Positions 43,028 to 51,064 of a stretch of 64,000 bases of DNA are shown here, piece after piece. Each line of letters starts with the position of its first letter. Position 1 is the stretch's first letter. A program made the position numbers and the translations under genes. Source of the DNA: DASZIT01 sp036268775 (GTDB lineage Bacteria; Actinomycetota; Acidimicrobiia; Acidimicrobiales; RAAP-2); contig DATATM010000037.1 of NCBI GenBank assembly GCA_036268775.1, positions 1 through 64,000 on the forward strand, read 5' to 3'. Below the pieces are notes generated by a model. The model was not told the DNA's origin. It searched no databases and saw only the letters and a program-made list of their open reading frames with translations.

Positions 43028-43752
43028 GCGGAAATCATCTCCGGATCGAAGAGGCCTCGTTCGTCGAACAGGAGCGTCACCCGGTTGCCGATTTGCCGCA
43101 TCATTTTCCCGTACTCGGCCGAGGCTTTGTCTCCGTCGTTGGCTCGCATCGCCCGCACGATGGCGGCCAAGCCCCGCTTCTCCACGTCCACTGCACCGGG
43201 CACCAATTCGAAGAAGTTCCCCGGGACCAGGGCGGACATTGCCCGCAGCACCACGATGATCCGCGGCGACTCCGACGCCCGGAGAATCGCACCGTGGAAG
43301 GCGATGGACAATTCTCTTTGGTCTTCGGGATCGGTGGCGGCGGCAAAGTCAGCCTGGATCTCGGCCAGGGCGTCAGGAAGGTCCTTGCTGCCGCGAGCCA
43401 GCGCCCGCTTGGCCGCGAAACCGTAAATGAGACCGAAGAGCTCGTAGTGATCGTGGACGGCCCGCTTGTCGAGCGCATTGATAAAGGCGCCGCGGTGCAT
43501 CTCGATGGTGACCCAGCCCTCCCGCTCCAGCACGATCAAGGCTTCGCGCACCGGGATTCGGCTTACGCCCAGATCCTGGGCGATGGCATCCTGGGGTACC
43601 CGCATGCCGGGTAGGAGGACCCCGTCGAAGATAAGCGTCCGGATGTGCAGAGCGATGTGCTCGGCGCTGCTGGTGCGAACTATTCTGTTGCCGTGATTGG
43701 CCGTCGAACGCTGCGAAGTTGTTCGGCGGGAGTTGCCTGAGGAGGATGCCAC
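43024..43752 (-). CDS. GntR-family regulator with FCD ligand domain (FadR subfamily)
   Basis: A 242-residue regulator: an N-terminal winged helix (VPQDAIAQDLGVSRIPVREALIVLEREGWV) and an all-helical FCD domain of the FadR subfamily with a metal-type histidine set (FHGAILRAS). GTG 43752 is the only in-frame start giving the full winged helix. No good ribosome-binding site precedes it and the family-B palindrome begins four bases upstream, so the mRNA may be leaderless or the site may overlap it. It is the natural candidate to bind the family-B palindromes; FadR-type proteins bind short AT-rich inverted repeats. Confidence 0.87.
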   Translation of the reverse strand: MASSSGNSRRTTSQRSTANHGNRIVRTSSAEHIALHIRTLIFDGVLLPGMRVPQDAIAQDLGVSRIPVREALIVLEREGWVTIEMHRGAFINALDKRAVHDHYELFGLIYGFAAKRALARGSKDLPDALAEIQADFAAATDPEDQRELSIAFHGAILRASESPRIIVVLRAMSALVPGNFFELVPGAVDVEKRGLAAIVRAMRANDGDKASAEYGKMMRQIGNRVTLLFDERGLFDPEMISA

Positions 43753-43755
43753 CTA

Positions 43756-43766
43756 CATATCTTATG
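43756..43766. promoter_or_regulatory. Family-B palindrome touching the GntR start
   Basis: CATA-TCT-TATG is a perfect 4-3-4 inverted repeat, 3 bases from the GntR start codon and 213 from the crotonase gene on the other strand. The following GCGA matches the 15181 copy. Suggests autoregulation of the GntR gene. Confidence 0.52.
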
Positions 43767-43979
43767 CGACATTGCCCAGGACAGATATTCTCCCGACTGT
43801 CCCTCCTCGCGGGCGGCGTCGATCTGCGGCAGGATGGGCGAGATCCAGCGCACCCCCGTGGCCGAGCGTTTCCTCCTCCTGCCGAAGGGCGTTGAGCTTG
43901 CCCCTACGGTGTGGCCCGGGTTGGATTGGCGCGGTGCTCGCAGGCGAGAGCGCGCCGACCGAATGGAAGGAAGGACCTC

Positions 43980-44759
43980 ATGACCGACAAGGTGCTGTTC
44001 GAGACACGCGGCGCGGTCGCCGTGATCACCAACAACAACCCGGACAAGCGAAATGCCTTCGACGACGACATGGACCAGCGCCTGTTCGAGATTCTGGCCG
44101 AGCTCAAGGAGCGTTCGGACATCCGAGCGGTGATCTGGCGGGGGGAGGGCAAAGCCTGGTCATCCGGTCGGGACGTGTCGGTCATCGGGAACAATGTCAC
44201 CCCCCTCAGCCACCACGAGCTCATGACCCGGGGTCATCGGGGGATTCTTCAGGTCTTCGACCTCGACATACCGATCATCGTGGCCATTCAAGGATGGGCG
44301 ATCGGGGGGTCGTTCCAGCGGGCCCTGCTGTGCGACATCCGGATCGCCGCCGAGGGAGCGAGGTTCATGCTTCCCGAGGTCGGTCACGGGGTCATTCCCG
44401 ACACCGGCGGCATGGGCAGGTTGTTCCAGATCTGCGGCACCGGGGTTGCCAGTGATCTGGTGTTGACCGGACGCACCATGAGCGTCGAGGAGGCATTCGC
44501 CCACGGGATCGTCTCCCGGGTGGTGGCACCGGAGAAGCTCGACGACACCGCCTGGGAGATGGCCGAAAAGATCGCCGCCGCTCCCGCGGTGACCATCAAG
44601 ATGGCCCGCCGGGTTCTCCAGCACTTGAGCGAACCGGGGATTCGTTCGTCCATGGAGGACGAGTTGGTCTATCAGACGTTTGTCAACAAGTCATCGGACA
44701 TCGCCGAGCTGAAGGCAGCTACGGCCGAAGGTCGCAAGCCGAACTACACAGGGAGCTGA
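43980..44759 (+). CDS. Enoyl-CoA hydratase/isomerase family protein
   Basis: A 259-residue crotonase from ATG 43980, preceded by GGAAGGAAGGA. The oxyanion loops are KAWSSGRDVSVIG and QGWAIGGSFQRALLCDIRIAA. The catalytic region LPEVGHGVIPDTGGMGRLF keeps one glutamate (PEVG) and has aspartate in the PDTGG turn, as in several isomerase-type crotonases. It begins a plus-strand operon with an SDR gene two bases after its stop. Confidence 0.86.
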   Translation: MTDKVLFETRGAVAVITNNNPDKRNAFDDDMDQRLFEILAELKERSDIRAVIWRGEGKAWSSGRDVSVIGNNVTPLSHHELMTRGHRGILQVFDLDIPIIVAIQGWAIGGSFQRALLCDIRIAAEGARFMLPEVGHGVIPDTGGMGRLFQICGTGVASDLVLTGRTMSVEEAFAHGIVSRVVAPEKLDDTAWEMAEKIAAAPAVTIKMARRVLQHLSEPGIRSSMEDELVYQTFVNKSSDIAELKAATAEGRKPNYTGS

Positions 44760-44761
44760 AC

Positions 44762-45655
44762 ATGACCGAGCTGATGGGACTTCGGGAGCCGCCGCCGTCG
44801 GGAAGCTCCGCGCTGGCCGAGGGCACCTTCGCCGACACCGGCGTGTTCATCACCGGGGGTGGGACCGGCCTCGGCAAAGCCATCGCCGCCGAGTTCGGGC
44901 GGTTGGGAGCCGACCTGGTCATCGCCAGCCGCAAGCCCGAGCATCTGGAGGCGGGGAGGGAATCGGCAACCGCACTCGGCTGCCGGGTGCTGGCGGTCAG
45001 CTGCGACATTCGTGACCCGGACCAGATCAGTGGCGCCTTCGATGAGGCCACCGCCGCCTTCGGTTTGCCGGACGTGCTCATCAACAACGCGGCGGCGAAC
45101 TTCCCGGTGCCGGCCGAGGACATGTCCCCCAACGCCTGGAGAACGGTGGTCGATATCACCCTCAACGGCACCTTCTTCTGTGCCCGCGAATTCGCCCGGC
45201 GCCATCTGGAGGCGGGTACCCCCGGTTCGATCATCAATGTCGGGGCGTCCTACGCCTGGACCGGCGGGCCGGGGTTTGCCCATTCGGCCGCGGCCAAAGC
45301 CGGGGTCAAGAACATGGTGGAAACCCTGGCGGTGGAGTGGGGGCCCTATGGCATCCAGGTCAACGGCCTGGTGCCCGGCCTGTTTCCCCATGAGGACATG
45401 ACCGCCGACATCACCGGCAATCTGGACCGCACCAGCGAGAAGGACGCCTGCCAACCGGCCCTGCGGGTGGGGCGCCTCCGGGAGCTCGGATGGGCGGCAA
45501 CCTTCCTGGCCTCTCCGTACGCCCGGTTCATCTCCGGCCACACCCTGGTGGTGGATGGCGCCAACTGGCAACGTCGCGCCCTCACCAATCCTTCGGTGGT
45601 GACCGTCCGGGACCAGATGGGGCGCGGGCCCTTCGATCCCGCCCCCGCCTCCTGA
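44762..45655 (+). CDS. SDR oxidoreductase, 2,4-dienoyl-CoA reductase-like
   Basis: A 297-residue SDR, GGGAG upstream of ATG 44762. TGGGTGLGKAI binds the cofactor and NNAAANF follows. The catalytic tyrosine of classical SDRs is absent: the motif reads HSAAAKAGVKNM. Loss of the tyrosine with retained AAK is typical of the mammalian-type 2,4-dienoyl-CoA reductase group, so reduction of an unsaturated acyl-CoA is the best guess. It carries a C-terminal extension after GANW. Coupled to the preceding crotonase. Confidence 0.8.
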   Translation: MTELMGLREPPPSGSSALAEGTFADTGVFITGGGTGLGKAIAAEFGRLGADLVIASRKPEHLEAGRESATALGCRVLAVSCDIRDPDQISGAFDEATAAFGLPDVLINNAAANFPVPAEDMSPNAWRTVVDITLNGTFFCAREFARRHLEAGTPGSIINVGASYAWTGGPGFAHSAAAKAGVKNMVETLAVEWGPYGIQVNGLVPGLFPHEDMTADITGNLDRTSEKDACQPALRVGRLRELGWAATFLASPYARFISGHTLVVDGANWQRRALTNPSVVTVRDQMGRGPFDPAPAS

Positions 45656-45671
45656 GCCGGACGGCCCCGGT

Positions 45672-46334
45672 ATGAGCGACACCGACGCCGGCGGGAAGGC
45701 CGACCGCCTGACCCAGCTCCTGGCTCCGCCCACCTCGGCGCTGCTGGTGCAGGAGATGCAACGGGGGGTGGTCGGATCCAGCTCGGGCCTGCCCGCCCTG
45801 GCCGAAGCCGGGGCCGACATCGACCTCATCGACCACGTCGCTGCGGTGGTGAAGGCGGCCCGCAGGTCGGGGGTGACGGTCGTCCACTGCACCGCGGAGA
45901 ACCTGCCCGGTGGTTTCGGGGTCAACCGGAACGCCAGGGTCTTCGCCGCCGCCCGGAAGGCGGGGATGGAGAACGCCCCCGGGTCCGAGTCGGTCCGTCC
46001 CGTCCCCGAGATGGGCCCGGAGCCGGGCGACGTCATCCTGCCCCGGTACCACGGGCTGAGTCCCCTGACTGGTTCGCCGCTGGACACACTGCTTCGCAAT
46101 CAGGGGGTCACCACCACCGTGGTGGTGGGCGTCTCCCTCAATGTGGCCATTCCCAACCTGGTGTTCGACGCGGTGAACCGCTCGTACCAGGTGGTGGTGG
46201 TGTCCGATGCGGTGGTCGGCGTCCCGGTGGACTACGGGCGGCAGGTCTTGGCCAACTCCTTGTCGCTGGTGGCCACCCTGGCGTCGACCGATGAGGTGGT
46301 GGCGGCGTGGAGGGCGGGGAAGGATCTCTGGTGA
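45672..46334 (+). CDS. Isochorismatase-like protein with a lost catalytic triad
   Basis: A 220-residue protein with the isochorismatase/cysteine-hydrolase fold: ALLVQEMQRGVV at the first strand, HCTAENLPGG, and GVSLNVAIPNLVFDAVNRSYQVVVVSDAV near the C-terminus. Active members need Asp in VxDxQ, a lysine, and Cys in TNxC. Here the Asp position is Glu, the Cys position is Ala (LNVA), and the lysine region reads LPRYHGLSP without lysine. It may be a pseudoenzyme or a regulatory or chaperone-like subunit. It lies 16 bases after the SDR gene in the same operon. Confidence 0.78.
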   Translation: MSDTDAGGKADRLTQLLAPPTSALLVQEMQRGVVGSSSGLPALAEAGADIDLIDHVAAVVKAARRSGVTVVHCTAENLPGGFGVNRNARVFAAARKAGMENAPGSESVRPVPEMGPEPGDVILPRYHGLSPLTGSPLDTLLRNQGVTTTVVVGVSLNVAIPNLVFDAVNRSYQVVVVSDAVVGVPVDYGRQVLANSLSLVATLASTDEVVAAWRAGKDLW

Positions 46335-46393
46335 CCGCCGCCGCCGCCAGCCCGTCCGGCGTCGGCTACAGGATGGACCCCTGAGGACACCCG

Positions 46394-46404
46394 CATATAG
46401 TATG
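46394..46404. promoter_or_regulatory. Family-B palindrome before cytosolic binding-protein homologue
   Basis: CATA-TAG-TATG is a perfect 4-3-4 inverted repeat, 62 bases before the proposed start. It contains TATAGT, a possible -10. The spacing to the start matches the copies at 15181 and 27538. Confidence 0.48.
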
Positions 46405-46466
46405 AAATTCGATCGACCTAGGCTGAATTCGGCGCCTGTGTCGGTACCTGAACAAGGAGTCCCGTC

Positions 46467-47573
46467 ATCGAAGAAATCGAGAACCCATGGCAGGGCGCCG
46501 CGGACCCCATCAAGATCGGATGGCTGGGCTCGGCGCTGGACGGCCCGGACGGCGGCTACAACAAGATTCACCGCATGGCCTTCGAGGAGGCGGCTGAGCA
46601 GGGCCTGATCGACCGCCCGGTCGAGTTCGTCCTCCACGCCGAGAACGGGCTCCCCAACGGCTCGGCCCGCAATGCCACCGACGGGTTCACATACTTGGTC
46701 GACCAGGGATGCATCGGGGTTGCCGGCGCCTACAGCTCCGACAACGCCATGGTGGTGGCTCCCCTCGCCAACGAGTTGAAGGTTCCCCTCATCAGCTGGG
46801 CGGGCACCGAGCGGCTTTCCGGCGAGTATTGCTTCCGACTCGGGAACGGCGACTGTGGCGGGGACGCGGCGTTGTGTGTCGCCTGGCTGGCCCGCAAGGG
46901 ATACAAGCGGGTGGCCGTCCTCAGCGAGGTGTCTCCCAACGGTGACGAGTACTTCCGATTCTTCCGCCAGGAGTGCCGCCGGCGCGGACTCAGCATTGTG
47001 GCGCTCGAGACCGTGAGCCAACATCCGACTCGCCTGGCCGACAACCTCGACAACCTTCGGCAGTCGAACCCTGACGCCCTCTGCTACATGGGCTACGGGA
47101 TGCTGGCGCTCCAGGGCCTGTTGCGGAAGGCGCTCGACGAGCTGGCCTGGGACCCGCCCCGGATCATGAGCACTGCGTTCATGTTCTATCTGATGGGCTT
47201 CGAGAAATTCGAGGGATGGGTCGGCATCGACCAGTTCGACCCGAGCAATCCCCGGGTCCAAGGATTCCACGACCGGTTCGTTGACCGTTACGGACAGAAA
47301 CCCCCGCTGTGGCCGAACGCCATCCCGGTGCTGGCCTACGACACCGCCCGGGTACTGGCCGAGGGCCTGTTCCGCGCCCCGAGCCTCACCGGTCCGGGCC
47401 TGAAGGACGGCCTCGAGCGGATCCGCTTCCTGCCCAGCACCACCGGCGGCCCGCGGACCCACATTGCCTGTGCCCCCTACGAGCACGGCATGTTCCGCGG
47501 CGACTGGCTCCTGTATGGACGGGTGCGGGATGCCAAGCTCGAGTTCGAGGGCCTCTTCGAGCCGTGGGAATGA
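46467..47573 (+). CDS. Type I periplasmic-binding-fold protein without signal peptide; probable ATC start
   Basis: Homologous to Liv-type substrate-binding proteins (IKIGWLGSALDGPDGGY, VAGAYSSDNAMVVAPLANELKVPLISWAGTERLS) but with no signal peptide, so it is probably cytosolic. Conserved coding runs upstream of the first ATG (46575) to a stop at 46449, so the true start lies between them. The only good ribosome-binding site, AAGGAG at 46454-46459, sits seven bases before ATC 46467 (then Glu-Glu-Ile-Glu-Asn-Pro-Trp). No ATG, GTG or TTG fits. This gives 368 residues. Either ATC is the start or one base is a mutation or error. It may sense a ligand inside the cell. Confidence 0.75.
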   Translation: MEEIENPWQGAADPIKIGWLGSALDGPDGGYNKIHRMAFEEAAEQGLIDRPVEFVLHAENGLPNGSARNATDGFTYLVDQGCIGVAGAYSSDNAMVVAPLANELKVPLISWAGTERLSGEYCFRLGNGDCGGDAALCVAWLARKGYKRVAVLSEVSPNGDEYFRFFRQECRRRGLSIVALETVSQHPTRLADNLDNLRQSNPDALCYMGYGMLALQGLLRKALDELAWDPPRIMSTAFMFYLMGFEKFEGWVGIDQFDPSNPRVQGFHDRFVDRYGQKPPLWPNAIPVLAYDTARVLAEGLFRAPSLTGPGLKDGLERIRFLPSTTGGPRTHIACAPYEHGMFRGDWLLYGRVRDAKLEFEGLFEPWE

Positions 47574-47651
47574 GGCCGCCCCGCCGGACGCCTCCCTGGG
47601 GCCGTCGCCGTCCCGCCGTACACACCCGCTGAGCGATCGGTCGACTGAACG

Positions 47652-48464
47652 ATGGATCTGGGGTTGAACGACGCCACCGCGGTCGTCAACGGAGGCTCCC
47701 GGGGCATGGGTCGGGCGGCGGCCGAGAGCTTGGCCCGGGAAGGTGCCCGGGTGGCGGTGATGGCCCGGACCCAGTCGGCGCTGGACCAGACCGTCGAAGC
47801 GCTCCTCCGCCTCGGATCACCGGAGGCGGTGGGCATTTCCACCGACCTGACGTCCCGGGAGTCGGTGGACCGGGCCTTCGCCTTGGTGGGGGAGAGGTGG
47901 GATTCCCTCAATGTGCTGGTCAATGCGGCCGGACCGGTTGACGTCGGAATCGGGGGGTTCGAGGACATCGATGACGATGAATGGCATGCCACCTTCGACA
48001 TCGGCACCCTCAGCGCCGCCCGATGCGCCCGGGCCGCGCTCCCGCTCATGCGGGCGGCCCCGTGGGCCCGGATGGTGAACGTCTCGGCCCATTCCACCAA
48101 GCGGCAGTCGGCGGGGCTGGTGGCCTATACCGCGGCCAAAGCCGCCCTCACCAGTTTGAGCAAGAACCTCTCCGCCTCGCTGGCCCCCGAGGGGATCCTG
48201 GTGAATACCGTCTCTCCGGGATCCTTCCTCTCCGACGGCATGAAGTCCTACCTGGTGTCCCTCCCTCCCGAGCGGGGGATTGACCCCGACAGCCTGGTCG
48301 ACGCCATGCGGGTGATCAGCGAGGATTTCGGCCACCCCGCCCACCTCGGCCGGGCCGGTGACCCCGAGGAGATCGGTCCGTTCATCGCTTTCCTCTCCTC
48401 CCAGGCCAACACCTACATGACCGGGGCGAACATCAACATCGACGGGGGATCAGACTTCACCTGA
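47652..48464 (+). CDS. Short-chain dehydrogenase/reductase
   Basis: A 270-residue classical SDR from ATG 47652. The cofactor motif reads NGGSRGMGRAA, with Asn for the usual Thr; NAAGPVD follows; the catalytic residues are Ser in NVSAHSTKRQ and YTAAK. FabG-like overall, with an insertion before the C-terminal NIDGGSDFT. It follows the binding-protein homologue by 78 bases. The substrate is unknown; a 3-ketoacyl or hydroxy intermediate is likely from context. Confidence 0.82.
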   Translation: MDLGLNDATAVVNGGSRGMGRAAAESLAREGARVAVMARTQSALDQTVEALLRLGSPEAVGISTDLTSRESVDRAFALVGERWDSLNVLVNAAGPVDVGIGGFEDIDDDEWHATFDIGTLSAARCARAALPLMRAAPWARMVNVSAHSTKRQSAGLVAYTAAKAALTSLSKNLSASLAPEGILVNTVSPGSFLSDGMKSYLVSLPPERGIDPDSLVDAMRVISEDFGHPAHLGRAGDPEEIGPFIAFLSSQANTYMTGANINIDGGSDFT

Positions 48465-48481
48465 CCGGTAACGTTGCTGCG

Positions 48482-48880
48482 GTGGCCGACGCCGACACAT
48501 CGACCGGGTCCCCTGACACCCAGGCGCTGCGGGCCAGGCTGTCCCGGGTCGCCGCCTTGCGGGCCGACCTCGAGGCTGAAGTCGAGGCCATCCGGGAGTC
48601 GACCGAGTCGGTGCCCGACGACGAGCACGACCCGGAGGGCTCGACCGTCGGTTACGAGCGGGCCCGGGTGACCGCACTGCTGGCCTCGACCCGTCAAGAG
48701 ATCGAGAACCTCACCGCCGGATTGGAGCGAGCCGCCGCCCACACCTATGGCCGCTGCGAGGAATGCGGCCAAGACATCGGGGCCGAGCGGCTGTCGGCAC
48801 TACCCGGCGCCACCCGGTGTGTCTCCTGCGCGGCTCAGACCCCATCCCAGAGGCCGACCGGCGCTTCACCCAACCGGTAG
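48482..48880 (+). CDS. TraR/DksA-type zinc-finger protein
   Basis: A 132-residue protein from GTG 48482: a long coiled-coil-like helical region (LRARLSRVAALRADLEAEVEAI and ARVTALLASTRQEIENLTAGLERA), then a C4 zinc finger with Cys92, Cys95, Cys113 and Cys116 (CEECG and CVSC). Such proteins bind the RNA polymerase secondary channel and modulate transcription. Its last 46 bases overlap the end of the convergent SnoaL-like gene. Confidence 0.82.
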   Translation: MADADTSTGSPDTQALRARLSRVAALRADLEAEVEAIRESTESVPDDEHDPEGSTVGYERARVTALLASTRQEIENLTAGLERAAAHTYGRCEECGQDIGAERLSALPGATRCVSCAAQTPSQRPTGASPNR

Positions 48881-49395
48881 TGACCGGGGGCCCGCTCCCC
48901 GGATGCCGCCTGTTCGAGCCGCTTCTGCATTCCGGCGGTCAGCGCGCCGGCGCCGATCATCTCCACGAAGGTGGCGGTGGCATTCCCGACATCGAAGAAG
49001 TCGCGCTGCCAGCCCCACTGGAAATTGCCGGCGTACTGGAACCAGCTGCCCCCCAAGCCGGCGATTTCAAAGTGGCTCCCGTCCGGGCGGGTGGCGTCGG
49101 CGATCTGTTTCCAGAGTCCGAGCACCTCCCCCTGGACGTCATCGATGAGGACCCGCTGATAGGGGTAGGTCCATCCGCCCAGCCCCTCCATTTCGAGGCC
49201 CACCGCGTACTCACGGATCTGATCCCGGCCCACGGCCATGAACTCGTCCTTGGGCCCGACGTTCCAACCGTAGGTGGCATCTTCGGTGTAAAGATCAGCC
49301 AACGGCAACCAATCGAGGGCTTCTTCGCAGCGGCGGTTGGTTTCCAAAAAGCGCTGGACCATCTCTTCGAGCTCGGCCCGTGGGTACGACGGCAT
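48835..49395 (-). CDS. SnoaL-like (NTF2-fold) protein
   Basis: A 186-residue protein from ATG 49395 with an excellent AAGGAGGA upstream. It shows NTF2-like features (VQRFLETNRRCEEALDWLPLADLYTEDATYGWNVG, DQIREY, and a central beta region around VEVLGLWKQIA-type strands). Its C-terminal third is longer than in the 26907 protein, and similarity between them is low. The 3' end overlaps the DksA-like gene by 46 bases on the opposite strand. Confidence 0.7.
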   Translation of the reverse strand: MPSYPRAELEEMVQRFLETNRRCEEALDWLPLADLYTEDATYGWNVGPKDEFMAVGRDQIREYAVGLEMEGLGGWTYPYQRVLIDDVQGEVLGLWKQIADATRPDGSHFEIAGLGGSWFQYAGNFQWGWQRDFFDVGNATATFVEMIGAGALTAGMQKRLEQAASGERAPGHYRLGEAPVGLWDGV

Positions 49396-49462
49396 GGTCA
49401 GTCCTCCTTGATGATTCCGTCGACGTGACGTCGGTCGGACGGTGGCGAAGCCTGGCACACGG

Positions 49463-50053
49463 CTAAGGGTGCGTGCCGCCGCCGGTCATCAACCGGGCCG
49501 TCTCGGCCAAGAAAGCCGGGACTTCGGCGTAGGTCATGTGGCCCATGCCCGCCATCAGCAATGCCCCCGAGTAAGTGGTCTCCAGTACCCGCACGACGGT
49601 CGGGTCGACACCGGGGCCGAGGGCGGCGACGAACCGCTGATGGATGACCGCGCCGATACGGTCCCGAAGGTGCTTCACATCGGGAGTGGCATTGAGCAGG
49701 GCAGTGGTACAGGCGCCGACCAGGTCCGGGCTCCCCGTCGTCAGGTCCATCATCATCTGCACGGTCTGGGTCAGCCGCTCGGCCATCGACCCGTCCACGG
49801 TGACATCGACAGTGGGCAGTGCCGACATCCGGCGCCAGAGGAGTTCGGCCAGCAGGTGGTCCTTGGAGCTGAAGTAGTTGTAGGCGGTGGCCGGAGCCAC
49901 CCCCGCCCGGCGGGCCACGTTGCGGACGGTCAGACCGGCGTAGCCGTCCTGGTCAACCTCAGCGGCGGTGGCATCGATCAGTTGCTGGACGACTTCGGCC
50001 TGGCGCTCGGTCAGCCGTCGTCGGGTCGCCTCCAGGACCGGGGCTTCGCTCAT
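49463..50053 (-). CDS. TetR-family transcriptional regulator
   Basis: A 196-residue regulator from ATG 50053; the frame is open much further upstream, but the helix-turn-helix (QQLIDATAAEVDQDGYAGLTVRNVARRAGVAPATAYNYFSSKDHL) begins shortly after this start. AYNYFSSKDHLLAELLWRR is typical TetR. It is divergent from a crotonase/LLM/hotdog operon across a 243-base gap containing a palindrome, so it probably controls that operon and itself. Confidence 0.84.
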   Translation of the reverse strand: MSEAPVLEATRRRLTERQAEVVQQLIDATAAEVDQDGYAGLTVRNVARRAGVAPATAYNYFSSKDHLLAELLWRRMSALPTVDVTVDGSMAERLTQTVQMMMDLTTGSPDLVGACTTALLNATPDVKHLRDRIGAVIHQRFVAALGPGVDPTVVRVLETTYSGALLMAGMGHMTYAEVPAFLAETARLMTGGGTHP

Positions 50054-50118
50054 GCACGACCTGCTGAGCCCGCTGCAGGATCCGCCATCCTGACGGGCCG
50101 AGCCATGTTGCGGGAAGT

Positions 50119-50152
50119 CACATGTCCACGTTACATTCCAGACACGTGTCCA
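50119..50152. promoter_or_regulatory. Palindrome and repeats in the TetR/crotonase divergent gap
   Basis: GACACGTGTC (50141-50150) is a perfect palindrome; a related block, CACATGTCCA, begins about 22 bases earlier, so the two share an ACRTGTCCA element in direct orientation. They lie about 70-90 bases before the TetR start and 145 or more before the crotonase. Likely the operator of the adjacent TetR protein. Confidence 0.45.
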
Positions 50153-50296
50153 ACCTGAGTGGAATTCTGAACCACGGCGAAGTGATGGGGGTGGTGGGGT
50201 GCCGGTAGGTGAGGGCGTGGCTCCGGCGTCTGCCCGGTTCACCGGACGTGCCCACCCGAAACCGATCGCCGGGGGTTCACCGGGCCTCCGTGTCCG

Positions 50297-51061
50297 ATGA
50301 GCGATCCACGAGTCGATATTGAGGACGGCGACGGGGTCCGGCTCATCGCCTTCAACCGACCGGAGGTCCGCAACGCCTTCGACCTTGCCATGTACCAGGC
50401 GGTGGCGGCCGGGCTGAATGGGGCGGCGTCGGATGCGGCGATCCATGCGGTGGTGCTCACCGGGCGGGGGACCGGGTTCACCTCCGGCCAGGATCTCCGC
50501 GAGATGGCGGCCATCGCCACCGGAGCCGCCGGGCCGGAGGCCGGAGGTGGCTTCCCGCTCCTCCTCGATGCCCTGCAGTCGTTCGAGAAGCCATTGCTGG
50601 CCGCCGTCCACGGAGCCGGGGTCGGGCTCGGGTTCACCCTCCTCGGCCATGTCGATCTGGTGGTGATGGACGAGACCGCCCGCCTCCGCTGCCCGTTCGC
50701 GGAGATGGGGGTGCCGCCGGAGGCGGCCAGCAGCCTGTTGCTCCCGATGCGGATGGGATGGCAGCGGGCGGCAGCCGTGCTCCTGGCCTCGGAGTGGATC
50801 GATGCCGAACAGGCGGTCGCCGGCGGGATCGCCCTACGGGCGGTGCCGGCCGGGACCGCGCTGGAGGAGACGATGGCCCTGGCCCGACGGATCGCCGCCT
50901 TTCCCCCTCATGGGGTTGCGGAGATCAAGCGACTGATGCTGGCGCCGCTACGGCCCGCCATTGCCGCCGCCCGCCAACGAGAGGAGTCCGCCTTTGCTGC
51001 GCTGTTCTCCGACCCCGCCAACAATCCCGGGTTGGGATTGGCCTCCGGACTGAAGGGCTGA
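50297..51061 (+). CDS. Enoyl-CoA hydratase/isomerase, delta3-enoyl-CoA isomerase-like
   Basis: A 254-residue crotonase from ATG 50297. GFTSGQDLREMAAIA and HGAGVGLGFTLLGHVDLVVMD form the oxyanion site. The catalytic segment reads CPFAEMGVPPEAASSLLLPMRMG; the PPEAAS glutamate in the second position is typical of delta3,delta2-enoyl-CoA isomerases. It starts a three-gene run with an LLM oxidoreductase three bases after its stop and a hotdog protein after that. Confidence 0.86.
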   Translation: MSDPRVDIEDGDGVRLIAFNRPEVRNAFDLAMYQAVAAGLNGAASDAAIHAVVLTGRGTGFTSGQDLREMAAIATGAAGPEAGGGFPLLLDALQSFEKPLLAAVHGAGVGLGFTLLGHVDLVVMDETARLRCPFAEMGVPPEAASSLLLPMRMGWQRAAAVLLASEWIDAEQAVAGGIALRAVPAGTALEETMALARRIAAFPPHGVAEIKRLMLAPLRPAIAAARQREESAFAALFSDPANNPGLGLASGLKG

Positions 51062-51064
51062 AGC

